From: CAZPMT01 sp964587655 | Lineage (GTDB): Bacteria > Hydrogenedentota > Hydrogenedentia > Hydrogenedentales > SLHB01 | Reading direction: 5' to 3' | DNA length: 6,131 nucleotides | Assembly (NCBI GenBank): GCA_964587655.1 | Contig: CAZPMT010000193.1 | Span: forward strand, 1 to 6,131 | Part shown: piece after piece, positions 1 through 5,354 of the stretch | How the letters are laid out: the number at the start of each line of letters is the position of its first letter | Numbering within the stretch: the stretch's first letter is position 1 | Made by a program: the position numbers and the translations under genes | The notes under the pieces: generated by a model | Database searches by the model: none | Told to the model about the DNA's origin: nothing | Seen by the model: only the letters and a program-made list of their open reading frames with translations

Positions 1-43
1 TTATAGAAGCAAAACGAATCGGAGGTTACAGGCGGCGGCTGCT

Positions 44-754
44 CTATGCGCCAATGGCCGAAAGCAGGTATTGAAATTCTTCGTCCATACTTTCGCCTTC
101 GGCGAGTGTCTGGGCTATTTCATCGAGCAGCACGTCGCGATAACGGCGTCGCAGCCGGTGTACGGCAACCTTGACGGCTCCTTCCGACAGGCCCACCTCC
201 GCGCCCAGTTCGCGATACGATACGCGGTCCTTCCCCCCCGTCAGCGTTCCCTTAAGTCGATCGAAAAGGACCGCTTTTCCTGACTCATCGTACTCACGCC
301 GCAGGCGCGCGAGGGCCGATTCGAGCAGCGTCAGCGCCCAAGCCCGGTCAAATAGTCTCTCTGGGGATAGATCCTGGGCCGATCCCCTGATATGCCGCTC
401 CTCCGCCGTCGCGAAGTCGAGGGGAAGAAACGTAATGCCGCCACCGCGCTTCAGGGTTCTCGCGTGGTCCCGCTCATTCGACAGGAAGTGGCTCACCGAA
501 GCCAACAGAAACGAACGGAACTTTCCCTTGGCAGGGTCCACGTCCTTCAGATAACCCTTTTCGAGGAAGCGGACAAAGAACTCCTGGATGAGGTCCTTGG
601 CGTCCTCGGCGGAATTGCCTCGGTAGCGGATGTAGGCGTAGAGCGGGTACCAGTAGGTGGAACAGAGTATTTCGAGAGCTTGCCGGGCCTGAGATGGCTG
701 AGTTGACGCGGCCGCCCGCACCACGCTCCAGCGCGTGGTCTCGAAGTGCGTCAT
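44..754 (-). CDS. ECF-like RNA polymerase sigma factor (sigma-70 family)
   Basis: Cytoplasmic transcription initiation factor that would direct RNA polymerase to a specific promoter set. From the start at 754 it has 236 residues. The N-terminus MTHFETTRWS is the signature of a sigma subgroup common in Planctomycetes and relatives. Residues about 31-100 look like sigma region 2 (YPLYAYIRYRG, then the acidic-aromatic helix DAKDLIQEFFVRFLEKG). Residues about 140-215 hold region 4 with a helix-turn-helix (YRELGAEVGLSEGAVKVAVHRLRRRY). An in-frame ATG at 769 would add five residues (MEPAA), but the family N-terminus and a GTGGAG motif about nine bases upstream favour 754. The gene starts 26 nt after the stop of the DUF1080 gene, so the two are probably cotranscribed. 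No anti-sigma gene or kinase is visible; one could lie beyond position 1. Target promoters are unknown. Confidence 0.9.
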   Translation of the reverse strand: MTHFETTRWSVVRAAASTQPSQARQALEILCSTYWYPLYAYIRYRGNSAEDAKDLIQEFFVRFLEKGYLKDVDPAKGKFRSFLLASVSHFLSNERDHARTLKRGGGITFLPLDFATAEERHIRGSAQDLSPERLFDRAWALTLLESALARLRREYDESGKAVLFDRLKGTLTGGKDRVSYRELGAEVGLSEGAVKVAVHRLRRRYRDVLLDEIAQTLAEGESMDEEFQYLLSAIGA

Positions 755-780
755 GGCTGCTGGCTCCACTCTCGCCGCGG

Positions 781-1569
781 CTACGGCAACGGGACGAGTT
801 CGATGCGGCGGAAGAAGATCTCGGCCCCTTCGGATTGAATCTGAATGCGGCCCTTGTGCGGTCTAACGTCGAAACACTGGTTGACAACCACGCCGTTGAG
901 CATCAACGTGAGGCGCGAACCTTCCGAGATGCATTCGTAACGGTTCCACTCGCCGGCGGGTTTCTCGATGTCCTGCTTGCCTCGGAAGCCCTTAACGTCT
1001 TTCCAGCCAGGGTCCCGCCCAAACCAGTTCGCCCGCCCCGTATTCAAACTGACGGCCTTGCCTCCGGGTTGGTAGACCGGGCATCCCTCCACCATCTCCG
1101 GCGCGGCGGGAACGGTCATGGAAAACCCGTCACTGCCGTCGCCCACAACAATGAAATCCCCCGTGCCGCCCTCGATGAGTTGGCACTCGATCGAGTGCAT
1201 CCACACGCCGCCATAGGCGCCGTCCGCCCCGATCGAGTGCAGCAGGATGCCGCTGTCGCGCGCTTTATCTTCACGCGGCGCGCACGTTCGTTCACCCCAT
1301 TTGAACTCCGCAACGAGACGATAGTTCTCGTATTCCGCGGTCGTGGTGACGCAGCCAAATTCCTCGCCCGAGACGTGCAGAAGTCCATCGTGGACCGTGA
1401 AGACCTTCAACGGGTCCTGGTCGCGTCCGCGATCTTTGATGAACGTATACCATCCGGCCAGATCCTTTCCGTTGAACAATTGGATCGCGGCCGGCGCGGC
1501 ATTGCCGTGTGCTACCGGTTCCGCCGCCGCGGGCAGCGTGTTCAAGACAACAAGCAACAACAAGATCAT
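781..1569 (-). CDS. Secreted DUF1080 / 3-keto-disaccharide hydrolase-domain protein
   Basis: A 262-residue exported protein. Residues 1-16 (MILLLLVVLNTLPAAA) form a hydrophobic signal segment with a likely cut after AAA; it lacks the usual basic n-region. The rest is one DUF1080 (PF06439) jelly-roll domain, which opens at LFNGKDLAGW (residues 31-40). It continues with family-typical segments: the WHDGLL-like VHDGLLHVSG, YENYRLVAEFKWGE, RDSGILLHS, WMHSIECQL, then near the end EWNRYECISEGSRLTLMLNGVVV and GRIQIQSEGAEIFFRRIEL. Known relatives act on 3-keto-glycosides or bind glycans outside the cytoplasm; the substrate here cannot be read from sequence. The start is supported by AGGAGAGGA at 1575-1583, five bases upstream. 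It leads a probable operon with the sigma factor and is divergent from the oligogalacturonate-lyase-like gene. Confidence 0.88.
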   Translation of the reverse strand: MILLLLVVLNTLPAAAEPVAHGNAAPAAIQLFNGKDLAGWYTFIKDRGRDQDPLKVFTVHDGLLHVSGEEFGCVTTTAEYENYRLVAEFKWGERTCAPREDKARDSGILLHSIGADGAYGGVWMHSIECQLIEGGTGDFIVVGDGSDGFSMTVPAAPEMVEGCPVYQPGGKAVSLNTGRANWFGRDPGWKDVKGFRGKQDIEKPAGEWNRYECISEGSRLTLMLNGVVVNQCFDVRPHKGRIQIQSEGAEIFFRRIELVPLP

Positions 1570-1646
1570 GCGCGTCCTCTCCTGGTTTTCGTGACCTTCA
1601 CGAACAGCTCGATAATACCGGGTTCACGAGCCGCATTTCCATGTTC

Positions 1647-1685
1647 GGAACCGGATGCCTGCAGAAATGAGGCCCTTCCGGTTCC
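1647..1685. promoter_or_regulatory. 9-bp inverted repeat in divergent intergenic region
   Basis: GGAACCGGA at 1647-1655 is matched by its perfect complement TCCGGTTCC at 1677-1685, with 21 nt between the arms. It lies 78 nt upstream of the DUF1080 start, on the side shared with the divergent gene. It could be an operator half-site pair, or a hairpin in the 5' leader of the minus-strand operon. No U-run follows on either strand, so it is not a standard terminator. Confidence 0.4.
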
Positions 1686-1711
1686 TGTGCACTTTCTTAG
1701 CGCTCGGATTT

Positions 1712-1754
1712 CAGCTTTCGTGCTCGTTATCGTAATCGTAATCGAAGAAACGAA
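1712..1754 (+). repeat. TCGTAA/TCGTGC hexamer repeat, copy 1
   Basis: After CAGCTT the sequence runs TCGTGC, TCGTTA, TCGTAA, TCGTAA, TCGAAG, then AAACGAA, so it is a run of degenerate hexamers sharing TCG. The same block recurs at 3164-3196 in this orientation and at 3239-3285 inverted. The flanking CAGCTTTCGTGC is shared with copy 3 read on its minus strand, and TCGAAGANACGAA is shared with copy 2. The repeat is noncoding and sits between the divergent genes. It is followed to 1803 by unremarkable sequence. Confidence 0.75.
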
Positions 1755-1802
1755 CAGTCGCAATCACAACCTCGTTGCCTAGCGACAAGAGGATACACAG
1801 AT

Positions 1803-1831
1803 TTGAGCACCGGGGGTTGTTCGAGTAGACT
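1803..1831 (+). promoter_or_regulatory. Weak sigma70-like promoter candidate
   Basis: TTGAGC at 1803-1808 and TAGACT at 1826-1831 are separated by 17 nt, each matching four of six consensus bases. The site lies 53 nt upstream of the ATG at 1884 of the oligogalacturonate-lyase-like gene. It is plausible but weak, and similar matches arise by chance. The adjacent sigma factor could use a different motif. Confidence 0.3.
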
Positions 1832-1883
1832 GCCTGGGACTCAGCGGGAAAACGATTCCGCATCAGATAAGGATAAGGCGACG

Positions 1884-3074
1884 ATGAGTGTTTTCAGGAT
1901 GATCTGTTGTTTGGTTGTGGTGGTCGGTGCTTTGCCGGCCGAGGCTGAGAGTTATGAACTGCAAGTCTTGCCGCCGGAACAGAAGCGGATTGATGATCCG
2001 GTCACGGGCGCGGAGCTCACGTTCCTGACGACGGCGCCGGGTAGGGACGCGAGCGCGTACATCTATCAGCAGGCATGGCTGTCGGACGGATCGGCTATCC
2101 TTTTCAACTCCGACCGAAATGACGGTGGCGCGATGGCGTACATCACACGGACAGGTGAACTGGTTCGTCTCGCGACGCCCACGGGGCCGCTGCGGCAGCC
2201 GGTTGCGTCGATGAAGCGGCCCGTGCTCTTCGCGCGCAGGGGCCGCGACGTCGTGGAGGTCCGGCTGTCGCTGGCGGTGTCGGACGATCCTAAGATCAGG
2301 CCTTCCGGCGTCCGTGCCGAGGAGCGGGTCATTTGCCTCATGCCGGAGGGCGCGCACTCGTCCCATCTGACCGAGAACCCCGACGGCACGAAGCTGACCA
2401 TGGGCATCGGCGGCATCAAGGACGAGCAGCGTTCGGCCATATTCGTGATCGATATCGCGAGCGGCGAGGTCAAGGAGGTCTGTAGTTTTCCTGACCCGCC
2501 GGGGTTCGCATGGCACGTTCAATGGAGTTGGACCGATCCAAACCTGATCAGCTTCGCTGGGCGTCCGCAACGCCTGATGGTAGTCGATATCCGTGACGGA
2601 AAACCTCGCAACGTCTATAGGGCGCTCGACGACGAGTTGGTCACCCACGAGACCTCGTGGGTGAACGGGCAGATCCTGTTCTGCGGCGGCACGCATCCAA
2701 AACCGGCGGAAGACGCCCACTTGAAAGTCCTCGACCTCGCCACCGGCGTCGTCCGCATCATCGGCGCAGGGGCTTGGTGGCCGGCCGCGAGCGCCGCGGA
2801 CCTCGCGAAGGTCAACTGGTGGCACGCGTCCGGCAGCCGCGACGGCCGCTGGGTGGCCGCCGACAACTGGCACGGAGACATCATGCTGTGGGAGGCCAAG
2901 ACCACGCGACCCCACCTGCTCACCTCCGGTCATCGCACCTATGGTCACGGAGAACACCCTCACGTGGCATGGGACCAGGCGAGCAAGGCCGTCATCTTCA
3001 CCTCCGAGATGTTTGGAGATCCAAACGTTTGCGTAGCCACAATCCCCGGCAAATGGCAAGCGGAGAATCCCTGA
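1884..3074 (+). CDS. Exported oligogalacturonate lyase-like (PL22) beta-propeller protein
   Basis: A 396-residue protein with signal peptide MSVFRMICCLVVVVGALPAEA, probably cut near residue 21. The start at 1884 gives a proper signal peptide and has GGATAAGG just upstream; the longer frame from TTG 1803 does not. The body has TolB/WD-like blades (QAWLSDGSAILFNSDR, LTENPDGTKLTMG, WSWTDPNLISF, SGSRDGRWVAADN, VIFTSEMFG) and matches the oligogalacturonate lyase family (PF14583). By eye-alignment to bacterial Ogl, THETSW (H255) fits the proposed catalytic base region, and WWHASGS (H314) and HPH (H358, H360) fit metal-binding histidines. The usual Q-x-Y before HPH reads H355-G-E357, so activity or substrate may differ. 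Classical Ogl is cytoplasmic; this one appears exported. It is divergent from the DUF1080 gene, suggesting a shared polysaccharide theme. Confidence 0.8.
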   Translation: MSVFRMICCLVVVVGALPAEAESYELQVLPPEQKRIDDPVTGAELTFLTTAPGRDASAYIYQQAWLSDGSAILFNSDRNDGGAMAYITRTGELVRLATPTGPLRQPVASMKRPVLFARRGRDVVEVRLSLAVSDDPKIRPSGVRAEERVICLMPEGAHSSHLTENPDGTKLTMGIGGIKDEQRSAIFVIDIASGEVKEVCSFPDPPGFAWHVQWSWTDPNLISFAGRPQRLMVVDIRDGKPRNVYRALDDELVTHETSWVNGQILFCGGTHPKPAEDAHLKVLDLATGVVRIIGAGAWWPAASAADLAKVNWWHASGSRDGRWVAADNWHGDIMLWEAKTTRPHLLTSGHRTYGHGEHPHVAWDQASKAVIFTSEMFGDPNVCVATIPGKWQAENP

Positions 3075-3141
3075 GCGGACCGGCGGACACGCGAAGTGAC
3101 GTCCGCGCGCAAAGCGTAAACGAGCCGCGTAAAGAATCAAA

Positions 3142-3162
3142 ACCACCCGTAGAACGGGTGGT
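3142..3162 (+). terminator. 9-bp hairpin, possible terminator of the PL22-like gene
   Basis: ACCACCCGT (3142-3150) pairs perfectly with ACGGGTGGT (3154-3162) across a three-base loop AGA, a strong GC-rich hairpin 68 nt after the stop at 3074. An A-rich stretch precedes it and only ATTT follows, so the U-tract is poor. It abuts hexamer-repeat copy 2 and may be part of that repeat element rather than a dedicated terminator. The 3075-3141 stretch before it holds a weaker GCGGAC/GTCCGC pair (3083-3106) and no gene. Confidence 0.5.
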
Positions 3163-3163
3163 A

Positions 3164-3196
3164 TTTCGTGCTCGTAATCGTAATCGAAGACACGAA
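3164..3196 (+). repeat. TCGTAA/TCGTGC hexamer repeat, copy 2
   Basis: Units TCGTGC, TCGTAA, TCGTAA, TCGAAG, then ACACGAA. It starts one base after the 3142-3162 hairpin. Copy 2 and the inverted copy 3 flank about 42 nt of unique DNA. The two arms could pair, so a transcript through here could form a long stem. The frames that read through it (N-R-N-R or T-I-T-I) are low-complexity artefacts. Confidence 0.75.
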
Positions 3197-3238
3197 TGAT
3201 CAGAGTCATACAGCAGAGATCAGCGGATATTTCATTTG

Positions 3239-3285
3239 CTCGATTACGATTACGATTACGAGCACGAGCACGAGCACGAAAGCTG
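3239..3285 (-). repeat. TCGTAA/TCGTGC hexamer repeat, copy 3 (inverted)
   Basis: Read on the minus strand: CAGCT, then three TCGTGC units, three TCGTAA units and TCGAG. It is the longest and cleanest copy, opposite in orientation to copies 1 and 2. CAGCTTTCGTGC at its edge is identical to copy 1, so homology extends beyond the hexamers. It ends about 80 nt before the degraded DUF4258 sequence. Confidence 0.8.
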
Positions 3286-3367
3286 CGCTGGAACGGCAGA
3301 GCCTTATGAGTTCTCACTGGCAAAGCCGGTGGATTAGCTTTGATTCAGTCATGGGGAGATACGGTAG

Positions 3368-3493
3368 GCTGGCCGCTGCGGCAGACATCTCTCCTATGTT
3401 CTTGGTGAAGAGGAACACCGCGCGTTTGTTATTACCGTCTACCAGCCGGATCCGGTAAAATGGATTGACTTCAAGACAAGGAGGACGACATGA
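3368..3493 (+). pseudogene. 3' remnant of a DUF4258-type toxin-like gene
   Basis: The frame ending at TGA 3491-3493 reads GEEEHRAFVITVYQPDPVKW and then IDFKTRRTT. The segment VITVYQPDPVKW is the typical C-terminal signature of the DUF4258 proteins that precede YgiT-type zinc-finger genes. The stop overlaps the next start as ATGA, the usual arrangement of such pairs. Upstream the frame is closed by TAG at 3365-3367. Earlier codons in the same phase (YEFSLAKPVD from 3305, FSHGEIR at 3344-3364) are broken by further stops, so the N-terminal two thirds are lost or decayed. The remaining 41 codons have no recognisable start signal. In intact pairs this protein is presumed to be the toxin (an RNase-like fold); here it should be inactive. 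An alternative is a frameshifted intact gene, but I found no complementary N-terminus in the other frames. Confidence 0.65.
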
Positions 3494-3723
3494 AATGCCT
3501 CATCTGCCATAGCGAGGACATTCAACTCAAAGCCGTCTATGAGGAATTTGACCGGGGAGACGACATCATCCGGTTCCCGTTCGAGGTCCCGGTATGCATG
3601 AACTGCGGCGAGCGCTACTACGACCGGCAAACCATGCGCAAACTCGAACATATTCGCGAGCAACTCGACGATAAATCCCTACCCCTGAAAGAAGTCGGCA
3701 AGGTGCTCGCCGGTTACGCATAG
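3490..3723 (+). CDS. YgiT/MqsA-type zinc-finger protein, antitoxin-like
   Basis: A 77-residue protein with two CxxC knuckles, C3-x2-C6 and C36-x2-C39, expected to bind one zinc ion as in the N-terminal domain of MqsA (YgiT-type zinc finger). It is far shorter than full MqsA (about 131 residues) and lacks the C-terminal helix-turn-helix, which is normal for the stand-alone short form paired with DUF4258 proteins. The C-terminal half is helical and charged (MRKLEHIREQLDDKSLPLKEVGKVLAGYA, as in related short forms). The start has AGGAGG at 3479-3484, five bases upstream, and overlaps the stop of the toxin remnant. With that partner truncated the gene appears to be an orphan antitoxin. An MNT gene follows 48 nt downstream and may be cotranscribed. 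Confidence 0.85.
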   Translation: MKCLICHSEDIQLKAVYEEFDRGDDIIRFPFEVPVCMNCGERYYDRQTMRKLEHIREQLDDKSLPLKEVGKVLAGYA

Positions 3724-3771
3724 AAGATCAGCCGCGCGAATTGCTATCCGCAAGGAGGAATGGAGGAAACA

Positions 3772-4053
3772 ATGACATTTATATTGGTTTCCGAAGTAAA
3801 GCAGGCTGTTGACATCTTGCTGCGCAACGGCGCGCGTGAGGTGTATGTGTTCGGTTCACGCGCGCGAGGTGATGCCGCTCCAGGCTCCGATCTTGATCTG
3901 GCCGTTCGCGGCATGCCGCCGGAGCGTTTCTTCCGCGCCGTGGGCGAAACCTGTTCCGCCCTGTCCATCCCGGTGGACATCGTGGACCTCGACGAATCAA
4001 GTCCCGCACTCGATTATCTCAAAGAGCATGGAGACTTGCTGCGTGTCGCATGA
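3772..4053 (+). CDS. MNT-type minimal nucleotidyltransferase
   Basis: A 93-residue cytoplasmic protein of the DNA polymerase beta-like nucleotidyltransferase superfamily. The motif FGSRARGDAAPGSDLDLAV carries G28-S29 and the metal-binding pair D40 and D42; the third carboxylate is probably D69 in IPVDIVDLDE. All catalytic residues of the family are present. In type VII toxin-antitoxin systems such proteins modify and silence a HEPN ribonuclease partner. An ATG at 3760 is in frame but overlaps the GGAGG (3762-3766) that sits five bases before 3772, so 3772 is preferred. Its expected partner is missing: only a 23-codon stub overlaps its 3' end. A decayed copy of this locus lies at 5401-5520. 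It may be an orphan antitoxin, or may act on the UPF0332 protein encoded downstream. Confidence 0.87.
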   Translation: MTFILVSEVKQAVDILLRNGAREVYVFGSRARGDAAPGSDLDLAVRGMPPERFFRAVGETCSALSIPVDIVDLDESSPALDYLKEHGDLLRVA

Positions 4054-4114
4054 CCTGGATAGGTTGATTGCCGCTGAATTGCAGCAACTCCGAATGCTCA
4101 TCGAGTCGCCATAG
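4043..4114 (+). pseudogene. 23-codon stub of the MNT partner gene (possible HEPN N-terminus)
   Basis: A GTG at 4043, overlapping the last 11 nt of the MNT gene, opens a frame reading SHDLDRLIAAELQQLRMLIESP that ends at TAG 4112-4114. The amphipathic start resembles the first helix of DUF86/HepT-like HEPN proteins, which often overlap an MNT gene in this way, but it is too short to assign. The same start, SHDLDSLIA, follows the decayed MNT copy at 5482, so this overlapping second gene was part of the ancestral unit. Nothing recognisable continues it after 4114. It could also be a coincidental frame over a conserved 3' end. Confidence 0.4.
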
Positions 4115-4149
4115 AGCGATGGGAGAGTGTTGGAAAGCATGCGTGGGAA

Positions 4150-4167
4150 GGACTGAGCGTGTATAAT
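4150..4167 (+). promoter_or_regulatory. Promoter-like box before the MNT-UPF0332 pair
   Basis: GGACTGAGCGTGTATAAT ends in a perfect -10 hexamer TATAAT at 4162-4167. At 17-nt spacing the -35 position (4139-4144) reads ATGCGT, which is poor; TTGGAA at 4130-4135 is too far away. The string GAGCGTGTAYAAT recurs before position 6127 in a much better promoter. A transcript starting near 4174 would exclude the ATG at 4166 and supports 4214 as the start of the next gene. Confidence 0.5.
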
Positions 4168-4213
4168 GCATGCAGAGGATAGCTCGGAACGGGAACTGGA
4201 CGAGGACAGAAAG

Positions 4214-4555
4214 ATGATGAAACTCGAAGACGCGAGCGCCCTATCCATGGAGGACAAGGGGCTTTTGGCAGAGGTGAAGGGAGTTGTCCGGCGGTTCTTG
4301 CCCGCTGCCGAGGTGTATCTCTATGGCAGCGTGGCCCGGGGAACGCACGGAGCCGAATCCGACTATGATTTCCTGGTTGTGACCGGCGAACCTTTGACCA
4401 CCGGAGATGAAGAGATAATATGGGATGCGGTTTTCGATGTCGAGATGGCGCACGGGGTGCCCATATCCGTCCACTTCTGTGCCAAAGACGAATGGCAACG
4501 ACACGAGAGTATGCCGTTCTACGTAGAAGTGCGCCGCGACGGGATTGCATTGTGA
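4214..4555 (+). CDS. MNT-type nucleotidyltransferase, partner of UPF0332 protein
   Basis: A 113-residue nucleotidyltransferase-domain protein. The motif LYGSVARGTHGAESDYDFLVV holds G38-S39 and the metal-binding D50 and D52. The third carboxylate is not evident: the segment aligned to PVDIV of the upstream MNT protein reads PISVH, followed by FCAKDEW, as in a subgroup of these proteins. The first ATG of the frame (4166) overlaps the TATAAT box, whereas ATG 4214 has GAGGA at 4202-4206, seven bases upstream. Its TGA overlaps the GTG of the next gene (GTGA), so the two are translationally coupled. It is only distantly similar to the MNT protein at 3772 and is not a recent duplicate. By analogy with MNT/HEPN systems it is the antitoxin-like member. 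Confidence 0.88.
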   Translation: MMKLEDASALSMEDKGLLAEVKGVVRRFLPAAEVYLYGSVARGTHGAESDYDFLVVTGEPLTTGDEEIIWDAVFDVEMAHGVPISVHFCAKDEWQRHESMPFYVEVRRDGIAL

Positions 4556-4953
4556 AATCCGACAAGACACAGTACATCCAGTATCGTGTCGCCAGAGCCC
4601 GCGAAACCCTCAATGACGCCAGGCTTCTCCTTGCCGACGGAAGTCTGCACAGCGCCGTCAACAGGTTGTACTATGCCTGCTTCTATGTTGTTTCCGCTTT
4701 GCTGCTGACCAAGGAGCTTTCCTCTTCACGACATGGCGGCGTACGGTCCCTGTTTGTCAAGCACTGGGTGAATACGGGGGTCTTCCCGAAGGAGATGGGG
4801 CGCTTCTATCTTCGCCTGTTTGAGCGCAGGCAGATAAGCGACTACAAAGATCTGGTAGTCTTTACTCGCGAAGATGTGGACGCGTGGCTGCGACAGGCGG
4901 ACGATTTCGTGTCACGAATTTCCACAGAAATCGAGAAAGCTTCATGTTCGTAA
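4552..4953 (+). CDS. HEPN-domain protein, UPF0332 family
   Basis: A 133-residue all-helical protein of the UPF0332 HEPN family (PF05168-like). Family-typical segments are A23-RLLLADGSLHSAVNRLYYACFYVVSALLL (residues 23-52, shown in part), SSSRHGGVRSLFVKHWVNTG (57-76) and RRQISDYKD (92-100). It is the usual partner of MNT nucleotidyltransferases. Many HEPN proteins are RNases with an Rx4-6H motif; here R65-SLFVK-H71 fits formally, but in this family the conserved tail motif is R-x3-DY (RQISDY), so ribonuclease activity is uncertain. The start is the GTG at 4552, overlapping the upstream stop as GTGA; upstream codons in this phase are only a shadow of the MNT gene. No terminator was seen immediately after it. 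It is the only intact toxin-type gene in the cluster. Confidence 0.87.
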   Translation: MKSDKTQYIQYRVARARETLNDARLLLADGSLHSAVNRLYYACFYVVSALLLTKELSSSRHGGVRSLFVKHWVNTGVFPKEMGRFYLRLFERRQISDYKDLVVFTREDVDAWLRQADDFVSRISTEIEKASCS

Positions 4954-5088
4954 GGGACTTGGCGTTTACTGAAACACCCTTTATGAACAGGCGACGATCG
5001 GTTATGGATAAGAGGTTGCAGCCCCTTGTCACTGCGATGCCGGTATATCGGGAAATGCCGGGATCCAAAGAGGACGATGGGCCAAAAT

Positions 5089-5120
5089 CCAACGCAGCGA
5101 CGCGGAGGGCGCAAAGAATC
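5089..5120 (+). repeat. Degenerate ACGCAGAG-type short repeats, plus orientation
   Basis: CCAACGCAG at 5089-5097 starts a run of loosely repeated units of 8-10 nt (ACGCAGCG, ACGCGGAGG, GCGCAAAGA). A further unit GACGCAGAGACCTCAGAAC lies at 5142-5160. The pattern resembles the purine-rich ACGCAGAG/CACAAAG intergenic repeats seen in many environmental genomes. The opposite-strand counterpart lies at 5262-5354, so the two patches form imperfect inverted flanks. Confidence 0.5.
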
Positions 5121-5241
5121 ACGCTGGAATCTCTCGTGTTAGACGCAGAGACCTCAGAACAAGAAGGGCATTTCCGCTCTTGAGTGCGGCGTTTTGAAAT
5201 CGTTCGGGCCTTACAGGCAGGCTCCTTTGAACAACTATTCG

Positions 5242-5269
5242 TCAGAATCTTGTTTTTCTGAGATTTTTT
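5242..5269 (+). terminator. Weak AT-rich hairpin with T-run
   Basis: TCAGAA (5242-5247) pairs with TTCTGA (5256-5261) over an eight-base loop, followed by GATTTTTT. The stem is short and has only two G-C pairs, so termination would be inefficient. It lies about 290 nt after the UPF0332 stop and inside repeat sequence, so it may have no function. Confidence 0.2.
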
Positions 5270-5354
5270 GTGTTCTCTGAGTTCTTTGTGGTTAAGATCA
5301 TACGGACTTGTCCGTTTGGCTGCGGCTATGCTGCGCTGTGTACCTCTGCGTTGG
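5262..5354 (-). repeat. Degenerate ACGCAGAG/CACAAAGA-type repeats, inverted
   Basis: Read on the minus strand, 5295-5262 gives TTAACCACAAAGAACTCAGA, then GAACACAAAAAATC, a run of ten-base-like units. At the right edge CTGCGTTGG (5346-5354) is the exact complement of CCAACGCAG at 5089-5097. The two nine-base ends bound a 266-bp segment that could be a small non-autonomous element with imperfect terminal inverted repeats, or simply two clusters of the same dispersed repeat in opposite orientation. Confidence 0.45.

Noticed and set aside
694..1782. Long plus-strand frame (362 codons) opposite the sigma and DUF1080 genes
   Set aside because: Antisense shadow of two well-supported genes; no domain, no signal, and it also reads through hexamer repeat copy 1.
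1712..3285. Hexamer repeats as a CRISPR array
   Set aside because: Only three dispersed copies in two orientations, built from internal hexamers, without regular spacers or cas genes.
1863..3323. Long minus-strand frame (486 codons) opposite the PL22-like gene
   Set aside because: Arginine-rich composition typical of an antisense shadow in GC-rich DNA; it reads through the hexamer repeats as RARARNRNRN and has no domain. The plus-strand gene has clear family signals.
3168..3458. Plus-strand frame reading SITITITSTSTSTK
   Set aside because: Low-complexity translation of the hexamer repeat running into the out-of-phase DUF4258 remnant; no start signal.
4166..4213. Longer N-terminus of the second nucleotidyltransferase from ATG 4166
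   Set aside because: The ATG overlaps the TATAAT box at 4162-4167, and the added 16 residues are charged and not part of the family; ATG 4214 has a better ribosome-binding site.
4944..5183. Plus-strand frame beginning FVRDLAFTETPFMNRRRS after the UPF0332 gene
   Set aside because: Weak ribosome-binding site, no family resemblance that I recognise, and its second half is made of ACGCAGAG-type repeat sequence. It could be a fragment of an older gene but cannot be supported.
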